Origin: Roseiflexus sp. RS-1
GTDB taxonomy: Bacteria; Chloroflexota; Chloroflexia; Chloroflexales; Roseiflexaceae
Length of the DNA stretch: 64,000 bases
Reading direction: 5' to 3'
Assembly (NCBI RefSeq): GCF_000016665.1
Contig: NC_009523.1
Span: 1,860,001-1,924,000 of the forward strand
Shown here: piece by piece, positions 34,197 to 42,472 of the stretch
Position numbering within the stretch: position 1 is the first letter of the stretch
Layout of the letters: each line of letters opens with the position of its first letter
Program-made: the position numbers and the translations under genes
The notes under the pieces: generated by a model
Databases searched by the model: none
What the model saw: the letters and a program-made list of their open reading frames with translations, nothing else
Told to the model about the DNA's origin: nothing

Positions 34197-35738
34197 ATGC
34201 ATATACCTCCGCAACTAACCGAACTCAAGACGCGTCTCCACGAAATCTACGATCTGGAAATGGCTGCCGCGCTGCTGAACTGGGACCAGACGACCTACAT
34301 GCCGCCAGGTGGCGCGACTGCGCGTGGACGTCAACTGGCAACCCTGGGACGGATCGCGCACGAGAAGCGAACTGACGCGCAGATCGGGCGTTTGCTCGAT
34401 GCGTTGCGCCCCTATGAAGAGTCGCTCCCGCCCGATTCGCCCGATGCGGCGCTCATTCGGGTTGCACGGCGCGACTATGAGCGCGCGACCCGGATTCCTG
34501 CCGCATTCACGGCTGAACTGTACCAGCACATGGCTGTCAGTTACGATGTCTGGTCGCGCGCCCGACCGGCGAATGATATTGCGGCGGTGCTGCCCTACCT
34601 GGAACGCACGCTCGATCTCAGTCGGCGCTTCGCGGAATTCTTTCCAGGCTACGACCATATCGCCGATCCGCTGATCGATATGGCGGATTATGGCATGCGC
34701 ACTGCGACGATCAAACAGGTTTTTGCCGGACTCCGTCAGGGATTGTTGCCGCTGGTCGAGCAGGTGACCGCTCAACCGCCTGTCGATGATTCATGCCTGC
34801 GCCAGTTCTTTCCCGAAGCGCAACAACTGGCATTCGGCGTTGAGGTCATTACCGCCCTGGGGTACGACTTCACCCGTGGACGACAGGATAAGACGCTGCA
34901 TCCGTTCATGACCAAATTCTCGCTGAACGATGTGCGGATCACGACCCGCTTCGATGAGTACGATCTCGGATCGGCGCTGTTCAGCACCATTCACGAAGCA
35001 GGGCACGCGATGTACGAGCAGGGGATCGCGCTCGAATTCGAGGGTACGCCCCTCGCTTCCGGCACATCTGCCGGGATGCACGAAAGTCAGTCGCGCCTGT
35101 GGGAGAATATCGTCGGGCGCAGCCTGCCGTTCTGGGAGCACTTCTATCCGCGTCTCCAGGCGACATTCCCCGACCAGTTGGGGCACGTGTCGCTTGAAAC
35201 ATTCTACCGCGCCATCAATAAAGTGCAGCGTTCGCTCATTCGCACCGAAGCGGACGAAGTCACCTACAACCTGCACGTCATTCTGCGCTTCGACCTGGAA
35301 CTGGCGCTGCTGGAAGGAACGCTCGCTGTGCGCGACCTGCCCGAAGCCTGGCACGAACGCTATCGCAGCGATCTGGGTGTGACGCCGCCGGATGACCGCG
35401 ACGGGGTGTTGCAGGATGTTCACTGGTACGGCGGTCTGATTGGCGGGGCATTCCAGGGGTATACCCTGGGGAATATCATGAGTGCGCAATTGTATGAAGC
35501 GGCATTGCGTGACCATCCCGACATCCCGCAGCAGATCGGGCGCGGTGAGTTCGGTACGCTGCGTGAATGGATGCGCGAACACGTCTACCGCTATGGGCGC
35601 GCTCTCGACGCTGATGACATCCTGCGCCGCGCGACCGGCAGGTCGCTCGATGTGCAGCCGTACCTGGCGTATCTGTGGCGCAAATATGGCGAGATATACG
35701 GCATCGCGTACATTCCCTTCCATCAGGTGGTCGCATAG
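34197..35738 (+). CDS. Metallocarboxypeptidase Taq (M32 family)
   Basis: 513 residues, cytoplasmic zinc carboxypeptidase. The M32 active site is complete: HEAGH in FSTIHEAGHAMYEQG with the third ligand Glu in GMHESQSRLWENIVGRS. Other family marks are WDQTTYMPPGGA near the N-terminus, TRFDEYDLGSALF, the NKVQRSLIRTEADEVTYNLH helix and the final region GGLIGGAFQGYTLGNIMSAQ. Removes C-terminal residues from peptides. Starts at 34197 just after the repeat array; ribosome site AAGGTTTCACT is modest. Confidence 0.94.
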   Translation: MHIPPQLTELKTRLHEIYDLEMAAALLNWDQTTYMPPGGATARGRQLATLGRIAHEKRTDAQIGRLLDALRPYEESLPPDSPDAALIRVARRDYERATRIPAAFTAELYQHMAVSYDVWSRARPANDIAAVLPYLERTLDLSRRFAEFFPGYDHIADPLIDMADYGMRTATIKQVFAGLRQGLLPLVEQVTAQPPVDDSCLRQFFPEAQQLAFGVEVITALGYDFTRGRQDKTLHPFMTKFSLNDVRITTRFDEYDLGSALFSTIHEAGHAMYEQGIALEFEGTPLASGTSAGMHESQSRLWENIVGRSLPFWEHFYPRLQATFPDQLGHVSLETFYRAINKVQRSLIRTEADEVTYNLHVILRFDLELALLEGTLAVRDLPEAWHERYRSDLGVTPPDDRDGVLQDVHWYGGLIGGAFQGYTLGNIMSAQLYEAALRDHPDIPQQIGRGEFGTLREWMREHVYRYGRALDADDILRRATGRSLDVQPYLAYLWRKYGEIYGIAYIPFHQVVA

Positions 35739-35792
35739 CCAGCGTGGATCGACGATGCCTGCCATCTTCCGGCGTGACCGGCAGGAGGTGAC

Positions 35793-36509
35793 ATGCCCGT
35801 TCGCATTCTTGTTTTTGCCTGCGCATGGCTGCTGATCGTAGGCGGCATTCCGGTCGTCGGAGCGCAGAACGGCGCCTATACCGTCTACCTGCCGCTCGTT
35901 ATCCGTGACGCGACCTATCGTACCGGCGAAGGAACGTACTACAACGCCGATGGTACGGGGAATTGCTCCTTCGATCCATCGCCAGAAGACCTGATGGTCG
36001 CGGCGATGAACCATGCCGACTACGACAATGCGGCGCTGTGTGGCACCTTTATTGAAGTCATTGGTCCGAAGGGCAGGGTCGTGGTGCGCATTGTTGATCG
36101 GTGCCCTGAATGCGCACGCGGCGATGTCGATATGAGTCCCCAGGCGTTCGCGCGCATCGCCGATCTCTCCGCCGGGCGCGTTCCGATTCGCTGGCGCATC
36201 GTGAGTCCGGCGTTGACAGGACCAATCGCCTATCGTTTCAAAGAAGGCAGCAGTCAATGGTGGACGGCGGTGCAGATCCGCAATCACCGCAATCCGGTCG
36301 CCCGGTTCGAGTATCTGCGTTCGGATGGTCAATGGCAGACCGTGCCGCGCGTGATGGACAACTACTTCGTGGCGAGTAGCGGCATGGGACCGGGACCTTA
36401 CACCTTTCGCGTGACCGACGTGTACGGCAATGTTCTGACCGACACGGGCGTTCCACTGATCGAAGGCGGGGTGATCAACGGCGCTGCACAGTTTCCGCCT
36501 GCGCCGTGA
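35793..36509 (+). CDS. Secreted bacterial expansin-like protein
   Basis: 238 residues with a signal peptide (VRILVFACAWLLIVGGIPVVGA) and AGGAGG before the start. After a TVYLPLVIRD segment comes a double-psi beta-barrel (RlpA-like) domain: GEGTYYNADGTGNCSF, AAMNHADYDNAALCGTFIEV and VRIVDRCPECARGDVDMSPQAFARIAD, the last two holding the catalytic-type Asp and disulfide cysteines of EXLX1. Residues about 150-235 (IAYRFKEGSSQWWTAVQIRNH, YFVASSGMGPGPYTFRVTD) form a CBM63-like beta-sandwich with exposed Trp/Tyr. Expansins loosen cellulose or peptidoglycan networks without hydrolysis. Role here may be in sheath or mat polysaccharide. Confidence 0.88.
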   Translation: MPVRILVFACAWLLIVGGIPVVGAQNGAYTVYLPLVIRDATYRTGEGTYYNADGTGNCSFDPSPEDLMVAAMNHADYDNAALCGTFIEVIGPKGRVVVRIVDRCPECARGDVDMSPQAFARIADLSAGRVPIRWRIVSPALTGPIAYRFKEGSSQWWTAVQIRNHRNPVARFEYLRSDGQWQTVPRVMDNYFVASSGMGPGPYTFRVTDVYGNVLTDTGVPLIEGGVINGAAQFPPAP

Positions 36510-36550
36510 ATCAAGCCACATTCTTTGTGCACCATGCAACAAAAAAGGGG

Positions 36551-36556
36551 TATAAT
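36551..36556 (+). promoter_or_regulatory. -10 element of korA
   Basis: Consensus TATAAT after GGGG. It would give a leader of about 200 bases before korA. A TTGTGC lies 20 bases upstream, too far for a normal -35. Confidence 0.45.
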
Positions 36557-36665
36557 ATCGTTGCTATCGAACAAGGAACGATGAGCAAAGTTCTCCGCGT
36601 CGCTGGAATGGTCTCATAACGCATGAAACGCGATCATACAGACGGCCATGACGGCCCGCGCGTGA

Positions 36666-36712
36666 GAGGGTGGTGAAGGAGTGCCGGTTTTGTGGCGGCC
36701 TTCATCACCCTC
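36666..36712 (+). promoter_or_regulatory. Stable leader hairpin before korA
   Basis: GAGGGTGGTGAAGG (36666-36679) pairs with CCTTCATCACCCTC (36699-36712), 14 pairs with one G-U, around a 19-base loop that itself has GCC/GGC. It lies 55 bases before the korA start and has no T-run, so it is not a simple terminator. It resembles no riboswitch class I can name. Confidence 0.6.
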
Positions 36713-36766
36713 GTGTGTCTGTACGATGCTGGCGGTGTACCCGCCTCACACGTCTGGAGAGCACCT

Positions 36767-38617
36767 ATGACACATGTTATCGAAACTGAAACCCAGCCCC
36801 GTCCGCTCGATCACCTGGAATCCGAACCCATCGTCAACGATTTTTCGATTGTCGCCGCAACGGTCAACGGTTCCGGTAGCCAGACGGCCAACAACGTGCT
36901 CATGCGCGCCATCTTTAAGATGGGCGTCCCGGTAAGCGGCAAAAATCTGTTCCCGTCGAACATTCAGGGGTTGCCCACCTGGTTCACCATTCGGGTGAGC
37001 AAGGATGGGTATACGGCGCGTCGCGATACAACCGAGATACTGGTTGCGTTCAATCAGCGCACTGCCGACGAAGACCTGGCGTCGCTTGTGCCTGGCGGCG
37101 TCTGCATCCACCCGAATGATGTGAAGTTCACCAATCCGCGTTCGGATGTCTTTTTTTATCCGCTGCCGGTGCGCGAACTGGTCAGGCAATCGGGTGCGGA
37201 TGCGAAACTGCGCGATTATATCGCCAATATGGTCTATGTCGGCGCGGTGGCGGAACTGCTTGGCATCGACATGAACGAAATCAAGGCTGCGATTGAACGA
37301 CACTTCAAAGGTAAGCCAAAGCCGATCGCCCTGAACTATGGCGTTGTCGTTGCGGCGGCTGAATGGGTGCGCGCTAACCTGTCGAAGGTCGATCGGTTCC
37401 GCGTCGAGCCGATGGAGAAAACACAAGGACTGATCCTGGTCGATGGGAATACGGCTGCCGCATTTGGTGCACTGATGGGGGGTATGACCGTGTGCGCCTG
37501 GTATCCGATCACCCCATCCACCAGTCTGGTCGACGCCATGACGGAACTGGCGCCGATCCTGCGCGCCGACCCCGCAACCGGAACAACGACCTATGCGATC
37601 ATTCAGACCGAGGACGAAATTGCGGCAGCCGGTATTATCGTCGGCGCCGGGTGGGCCGGCGCCCGCGCGATGACTGCCACCTCCGGTCCCGGTCTCTCGT
37701 TGATGAACGAGTTCGTGAGCCTGGCATACTTTGCCGAGGTTCCATGCGTCATCTGGGATGTGCAGCGCATGGGACCGAGCACCGGTCTGCCAACGCGCAC
37801 GTCGCAGGGGGATGTTCTCTCTGCCTACTACATGGGGCACGGCGATACGCACCATGTCGTCCTGTTCCCCGGCACCATGACCGAATGCTTCGAGTTCGGC
37901 TACCTTGCATTTGATCTGGCGGAACGTCTGCAAACGCCAGTCCTGGTGCTGAGCGATCTTGATCTCGGCATGAACAACTGGATGTCCGAGCCGTTCACCT
38001 ACCCTGAGAAGCCGTTCGACCGCGGTAAGGTGCTGACCGCGGATGAGCTGGAGCAGTTCAAGGATTGGGGGCGCTACAAGGACCTCGATGGCGATGGCAT
38101 TCCGTATCGCACGATTCCTGGCAACCCGAATCCGCGAGCTGCTCATCTGGCGCGCGGTACTGGACATAATGAATATGCACTCTACAGCGAACGCCCAACC
38201 GACTGGCAGCAGAATCTGGATCGTCTGACGCGCAAGCACAACACAGCGCGCACTCTCGTTCCAAAACCCATCGTCCTGGAAGCAAAAGCAGCCGACATCG
38301 GCATCATCGCCTATGGTTCGACCGACCCGGCGGTGCGTGAGGCGGGTGATATGCTGCGCGCGCGTGGGATACAGACGAGTTATCTGCGCATCCGTGCGCT
38401 GCCGCTGGAGGCGACGCTCACCGACTTCCTGGCGCGGTATGAGCGGGTCTATATCGTCGAATTGAACCAGGATGGTCAGATGGCGCAACTGGTGCAACTG
38501 CATGCTCCGGAGTATGCTGCGCGCGTCCGGTCGGTTCGGATCTGCAATGGTCTGCCGATGACGGCGCAATTTGTGGTGGATTCAATCATGCGTGCTGAAC
38601 AGGCTGAGCGGGAATGA
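36767..38617 (+). CDS. korA: 2-oxoacid:ferredoxin oxidoreductase, fused gamma-alpha subunit
   Basis: About 616 residues. The N-terminal gamma domain (about 20-210) opens FSIVAATVNGSGSQTANNVLMRAIFKMG and holds SGKNLFPSNIQGLPTWFTIRVS. The alpha (pyrimidine-binding) domain follows with DGNTAAAFGALMGG, WYPITPSTSLVDAM, QTEDEIAAAGIIVGAGWAGARAMTATSGPG and the C-terminal transketolase-like domain with GSTDPAVREA. This layout matches KorA of 2-oxoglutarate or related oxidoreductases, which oxidise a 2-oxoacid plus CoA and reduce ferredoxin with KorB. GGAGA precedes the ATG at 36767. Substrate (2-oxoglutarate versus others) cannot be settled by eye. Confidence 0.93.
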   Translation: MTHVIETETQPRPLDHLESEPIVNDFSIVAATVNGSGSQTANNVLMRAIFKMGVPVSGKNLFPSNIQGLPTWFTIRVSKDGYTARRDTTEILVAFNQRTADEDLASLVPGGVCIHPNDVKFTNPRSDVFFYPLPVRELVRQSGADAKLRDYIANMVYVGAVAELLGIDMNEIKAAIERHFKGKPKPIALNYGVVVAAAEWVRANLSKVDRFRVEPMEKTQGLILVDGNTAAAFGALMGGMTVCAWYPITPSTSLVDAMTELAPILRADPATGTTTYAIIQTEDEIAAAGIIVGAGWAGARAMTATSGPGLSLMNEFVSLAYFAEVPCVIWDVQRMGPSTGLPTRTSQGDVLSAYYMGHGDTHHVVLFPGTMTECFEFGYLAFDLAERLQTPVLVLSDLDLGMNNWMSEPFTYPEKPFDRGKVLTADELEQFKDWGRYKDLDGDGIPYRTIPGNPNPRAAHLARGTGHNEYALYSERPTDWQQNLDRLTRKHNTARTLVPKPIVLEAKAADIGIIAYGSTDPAVREAGDMLRARGIQTSYLRIRALPLEATLTDFLARYERVYIVELNQDGQMAQLVQLHAPEYAARVRSVRICNGLPMTAQFVVDSIMRAEQAERE

Positions 38618-38688
38618 CCTTATTTACAGCATTTCTCAGGTATGTTGACCATCGTTCGTGTCTGATATGTCGCGCGAGGCGTAGTGTA

Positions 38689-38824
38689 GACCGAAATTAT
38701 GGAGATTGAGCATTTATTCCGCTATCCCGCGCTAGCCGTGGGGCTGAAGCCCTCGGCTAGCCAGGGCGAAGCCCGCCTGCGCGGGCTGGAGCGGATTATT
38801 TACTCAAAGACCATCATTTCGGTC
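38689..38824. repeat. Target palindrome split by the 116-bp element
   Basis: GACCGAAATT (38689-38698) and CATTTCGGTC (38815-38824) are the two halves of the palindrome found whole at 17433-17452, here separated by the element. The sequence after it (GCCGTGTGG, then GTTCAACC and GAACTGCTACA) also matches the region after 17452, so both are copies of a longer repeat. Confidence 0.85.
38699..38814 (+). repeat. 116-bp element, full copy in an occupied site
   Basis: Starts ATGGAGATTGAGCATTTATT and ends ACTCAAAGACCAT. Contains AGCCCGC-CTGC-GCGGGCT and GGGCTGAAGCCC hairpins. It encodes no protein. Inserted exactly at the centre of the palindrome described above. It lies in the 354-bp spacer between korA and korB. 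Confidence 0.9.
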
Positions 38825-38971
38825 GCCGTGTGGAGGCGCGATGTTGGTTGCGGTCATCCATGGAGTGTTCAACCCTGTCCAACAGGTTCAACCATTGTGA
38901 GAACTGCTACAATCTGCCATGTCGTGTCTCTGGCAGGCGCAGATTCCATTCATACAGATGAGAGGTATGGT

Positions 38972-40018
38972 ATGACTGTCGAAACCAAAACCAACGGCAA
39001 GCCGCAGGTCAATAGAATCGGTCTGACGAGTCAGGATTACCGGGGTGGAGAAACCACCCTCTGCCAGGGGTGTGGTCACAACTCGATCACCAGCCAGATT
39101 ATCGCAGCGGCATTCGAGTTGTCGCTGGCGCCGCACCAGGTCATCAAAATGAGCGGCATTGGCTGCTCATCCAAAACGCCAGCATACTTCATGAGCCGTT
39201 CATTCGGCTTCAACACGCTGCATGGGCGCATGCCTTCGGTGACGACTGGAGCGGTGCTGGCGAATCGCACCCTGCTGGCAATCGGGATCAGCGGTGATGG
39301 GGACACCGGCAGTATCGGGTTGGGGCAGTTCAAGCATATGGTGCGCCGTAATGTCCCGGTAGTGTACATTGTCGAAAACAACGGTGTCTACGGTCTGACG
39401 AAGGGTCAATTCTCGGCAACCGCCGATGTCGGGCAGAAGCTCAAATACGCAGGGACGAATGTTCTGCCGCCGATCGACATCTGCATCGAGGCGCTTGCGG
39501 CTGACTGCGGTTTTGTGGCGCGATCCTTCGCTGGCGATGCGAAACAGGTGCGCGAACTGCTGAAGGCGGCGATGTCGTTCCACGGTACGGCGGTGATCGA
39601 CATCATCAGCCCGTGTGTGACGTTCAACAACCACCACGACTCGACCAAGAGCTACGACTATGGCAAAGCGCACGAGGAGCGCTTGCAGGACATTCAGTTT
39701 ATCCCGCGTTTCGATGAGGTGCATGTCGATTACGACGAGGGAGATGAGCGTTACGTTCAGCTGCACGACGGACCGATGATCAAACTGCGCAAACTGGGGC
39801 GCGATTACGATCCGACGAACAAGTGGCACGCGATCGAGTTGCTGGAAAAGGCGCGCCAGAACCACGAGTTTATCACCGGGTTGCTGTACATCAATACGCA
39901 GCGACAGACGCTGCACGAGGTGATGCACCTGACCAGTACGCCGCTCGCGTATCTGCCCGAAGAGGAGTTGCGCCCGTCACGCGAACGTTTTGAGCGGGCA
40001 ATGCAGGAGTTTGTGTAG
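38972..40018 (+). CDS. korB: 2-oxoacid:ferredoxin oxidoreductase subunit beta
   Basis: 348 residues, thiamine-diphosphate-binding subunit paired with KorA. It shows the ThDP region CQGCGHNSITSQII, IGCSSKTPAYFM, the metal/pyrophosphate motif GISGDGDTGSIGLGQFKHMVRRN, and ENNGVYGLTKGQFSAT, then VIDIISPCVTFNN. The start at 38972 has AGAGG at six bases; the open frame runs back into the repeat. The long spacer with an inserted repeat between korA and korB is odd for two subunits of one enzyme. Confidence 0.95.
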   Translation: MTVETKTNGKPQVNRIGLTSQDYRGGETTLCQGCGHNSITSQIIAAAFELSLAPHQVIKMSGIGCSSKTPAYFMSRSFGFNTLHGRMPSVTTGAVLANRTLLAIGISGDGDTGSIGLGQFKHMVRRNVPVVYIVENNGVYGLTKGQFSATADVGQKLKYAGTNVLPPIDICIEALAADCGFVARSFAGDAKQVRELLKAAMSFHGTAVIDIISPCVTFNNHHDSTKSYDYGKAHEERLQDIQFIPRFDEVHVDYDEGDERYVQLHDGPMIKLRKLGRDYDPTNKWHAIELLEKARQNHEFITGLLYINTQRQTLHEVMHLTSTPLAYLPEEELRPSRERFERAMQEFV

Positions 40019-40175
40019 CGGGCTTTGCACACTGCGTGGATATGCACCGGAAAGGGGTAGCCAAAGGCAGCGCCTTCGGCTGCCTTTTTCATTCCTGCGT
40101 CGTTCAATGCCTCTGGCTGCCCCTTGTTGTTCCAAAAGCGTGCGTCAGATGGGTGTGGCGTCTTTTTCGACCTGA

Positions 40176-40451
40176 TTATACCTTCCGTTTCGCGCGCAGG
40201 AACGCCTCCGCGCCGCATGCGCGCGCATACGCCAGCGCATACGCAGCGAGTTCATTCTCCTCGCCTTCGAGATAGGCGCGCACCGCTGGCAGCAGATCGG
40301 CGACTGCATCTGCGAGGTGGGGCTTGATGCGCACCTCTGGTCGCTGCGCTGCCAGGATAGCGCCGTACAACACCGCGCGATCCGCCTCACGCGCCAGGTC
40401 TTCTGCCGTGACCCCGATCCGACACGCGGGGCGTGGTTCGTGTGCAGTCAT
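40176..40451 (-). CDS. Hypothetical small protein, 91 residues
   Basis: Starts MTAHEPRPACRIGVTAEDLAREA and ends ACGAEAFLRAKRKV. It is helical and rich in Ala/Glu with no cysteine motif, signal peptide or membrane segment. I do not recognise the family. Codon use matches its neighbours and the frame is free of stops between a plausible start (GGAG about 12 bases upstream) and TGA-type end. It is divergent from clpP across the heptamer array. Confidence 0.6.
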   Translation of the reverse strand: MTAHEPRPACRIGVTAEDLAREADRAVLYGAILAAQRPEVRIKPHLADAVADLLPAVRAYLEGEENELAAYALAYARACGAEAFLRAKRKV

Positions 40452-40459
40452 AGTCCGTG

Positions 40460-40722
40460 CTCCGTATTCAACGTTCAACGTCCACCGCGCAACGTTCACC
40501 GTCCAGGTTCACCGCCCAACGCCCCAACCTTCAACCTTCAACCTTCACTGCCCAACACCCCAACCTGCAACCTGCAACCTGCAACCTTCACCGCGCACCG
40601 TTCACCGCCCAACGTCCCAACCTTCCTTAACCTTCAACCTTACAACCTTCAACCTTATAACCTTCAACCTTATAACCTTACAACCTTCAACGTGCAACGT
40701 CCCAACCTTCAACCTTCAACGA
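40460..40722. repeat. Heptamer array (CAACCTT, CAACCTG, CAACGTN)
   Basis: Irregular run of CAAC-starting heptamers with CAACCTT and CAACCTG dominant and some CACCGCC interruptions. It fills the 319-bp divergent spacer before clpP. Confidence 0.85.
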
Positions 40723-40725
40723 GCA

Positions 40726-40734
40726 TGGTATACT
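40726..40734 (+). promoter_or_regulatory. Extended -10 promoter of clpP
   Basis: TGGTATACT just after the heptamer array, 36 bases before the clpP start. Confidence 0.6.
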
Positions 40735-40770
40735 TTAATCCAGAATCAATGTACCATACAGGAGTTGACT

Positions 40771-41382
40771 GTGCCATACGTACCGGTTCCGACAATTGTC
40801 GAGCGCACCCCGCGCGGCGAGCGTTCGTGGGATCTTTTCTCGCGCCTGTTGCAGGAGCGCATCATCATGCTCGGCACGCCAATCGACGATGAAGTTGCGT
40901 CGTTGATTGTCGCGCAGTTGCTCTACCTGCAACATACCGATCCGGATCGCGACATCTGGTTCTACATCAACAGCCCCGGCGGCAGTGTGCGTGATGGTCT
41001 CGCCATCTATGATACGATGAAACTAATTTCACCCGATGTGTGTACCGTATGCGTCGGTCGAGCTGGCAGCATGGCAACGATTCTGCTGGCTGGCGGCGCA
41101 CGCGGCAAACGTTACGCCCTGCCGCACGCGACGATCCACTTCCACCCGGCAGGCGGCGGCGCTGAGGGGTATGCCCCCGATATGGAACGCATCGTCAAAG
41201 AATTGCTGCGCATCCAGGAACTGGGGAACAGTCTGCTCGCCAGAGATACCGGAAAAACGGTTGAGGAGATCACCCGTGATTTCAGCCGTGATCGCTTTAT
41301 GACGGCTGAAGAGGCGCGTGAATACGGGTTCATCGACGCCATCCTCGAATCGAAGAAAGTCGCAGCGCTGAAGACAGCGTGA
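40771..41382 (+). CDS. clpP: ATP-dependent Clp protease proteolytic subunit
   Basis: 203 residues, self-compartmentalising serine protease. A GTG start at 40771 is chosen because AGGAG lies six bases before it; the open frame continues upstream through repeats only. Catalytic Ser100 in RAGSMATI, His125 in IHFHPAGG and Asp174 in FSRDRF have the standard spacing (25 and 74). The usual MIHQP around the histidine reads IHFHP here and AASM reads AGSM, so it is a somewhat divergent ClpP. No clpX or clpA is adjacent. The hydrolase gene on the other strand ends two bases beyond its stop. Confidence 0.94.
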   Translation: MPYVPVPTIVERTPRGERSWDLFSRLLQERIIMLGTPIDDEVASLIVAQLLYLQHTDPDRDIWFYINSPGGSVRDGLAIYDTMKLISPDVCTVCVGRAGSMATILLAGGARGKRYALPHATIHFHPAGGGAEGYAPDMERIVKELLRIQELGNSLLARDTGKTVEEITRDFSRDRFMTAEEAREYGFIDAILESKKVAALKTA

Positions 41383-41384
41383 TG

Positions 41385-42464
41385 CTATAGTGCATTCAGA
41401 CGATCCGCCATCCATGCCGCCATACGCTGTAACGCCTCTGGGTGCAGTATCAGGGTCAGATGACTTGCATCCGGTACAAGCAGCATGGTAGCGCCAGACG
41501 GCGCAGCGCGCCATGCTTCCTCCGCCTGTGCGGGCTTGACAATCGCGTCACGCTCACCGTATACCAGCAGCAACGGTGTTGTCAATCGCGCCAGGCTTCC
41601 GCAGAGATCGCATGCTGCAATCAGGTCCCAGGTGCTGATCGCCGCGCGAATGCCCGGTGTGCGCTGTGCGCGCGCTAACCGATAAACGGCGCGTCCCAGA
41701 TGCAGAATCGATGCCTCGCCGAGCAGGTCGATGACATACGGTTGAGCGAGTGCGCGCGCCTCCGCCAGACGATCACGATTGTCGAAGGTAAGGCGCGGCG
41801 GCGCTTCCATAATCGCCAGTGCATCGATGCTCATCCCGTCTGCCGCAGCACGCGCGGCGATGCAACCGCCAAGACTGATACCCAGCATACCCACACGTGC
41901 ATGACGGGCGCGTAGCCAGCGCGCTGCCTCAGTCGCACATTCCAGCATCTGCGGGTAGCGCTGCAACCGTGGATTCTCGCCATGCCCGTCGAGATCGACC
42001 AGCAGCGCTGCCATGCCCTGCCGCAGCAGTGCGTTGGTCAACCTCCACGTGAAATAGGTTTTGTCACACCCGGAGCCGTGCAACACTGCCACTGCCGCAT
42101 GCGCGCCGGATCGCGGCACAATGTACAGCGCCGGCATGAATGCTTCCGACATCGGGATACTGACGCGCGCAACCGTGCGATCACGATGGACGCCTGGTTG
42201 AAGCGTCGCCATCGGGTCGAGCGCCCGCCGCCGTACACCGGCAATGATGGTGTGCACAATGAACGCCGGGAACGCTGCCAGCGCCAGCGCCGGCAACCGC
42301 TGCCGCCACGACGTGTTGCGTGGGTGGAGCGCCAGCGCTGCGACGGCAAGTACAGGACGCAGTGCCGGGTGCCCCCAACTCAAGCCGCGCCATCCGCGCA
42401 GATCGGAGAGAAACTCGTAGATGACCAGCGCCAGCAACAGCGCGCGTAGAAAGAGTGACGACAT
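41385..42464 (-). CDS. Alpha/beta hydrolase with N-terminal membrane segments
   Basis: 359 residues. The N-terminal about 85 residues are hydrophobic (SLFLRALLLALVIYEFL; LPALALAAFPAFIVHTIIAGV), likely two membrane segments. The hydrolase domain has an HGSGCDK oxyanion region, nucleophile elbow GISLGG, Asp in VYGERDAIVKP and His in PDASHLTLI, a complete triad. It may be a serine esterase or peptidase at the membrane; substrate unknown. Convergent with clpP. Confidence 0.87.
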   Translation of the reverse strand: MSSLFLRALLLALVIYEFLSDLRGWRGLSWGHPALRPVLAVAALALHPRNTSWRQRLPALALAAFPAFIVHTIIAGVRRRALDPMATLQPGVHRDRTVARVSIPMSEAFMPALYIVPRSGAHAAVAVLHGSGCDKTYFTWRLTNALLRQGMAALLVDLDGHGENPRLQRYPQMLECATEAARWLRARHARVGMLGISLGGCIAARAAADGMSIDALAIMEAPPRLTFDNRDRLAEARALAQPYVIDLLGEASILHLGRAVYRLARAQRTPGIRAAISTWDLIAACDLCGSLARLTTPLLLVYGERDAIVKPAQAEEAWRAAPSGATMLLVPDASHLTLILHPEALQRMAAWMADRLNAL

Positions 42465-42472
42465 AGGCTCCT

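Noticed and set aside
34791-36542. 583-codon minus-strand frame opposite the carboxypeptidase and expansin genes
   Set aside because: Spans two real plus-strand genes and lacks any recognisable domain.
36746-38569. 607-codon minus-strand frame opposite korA
   Set aside because: Shadow of korA; no motif and no start signal.
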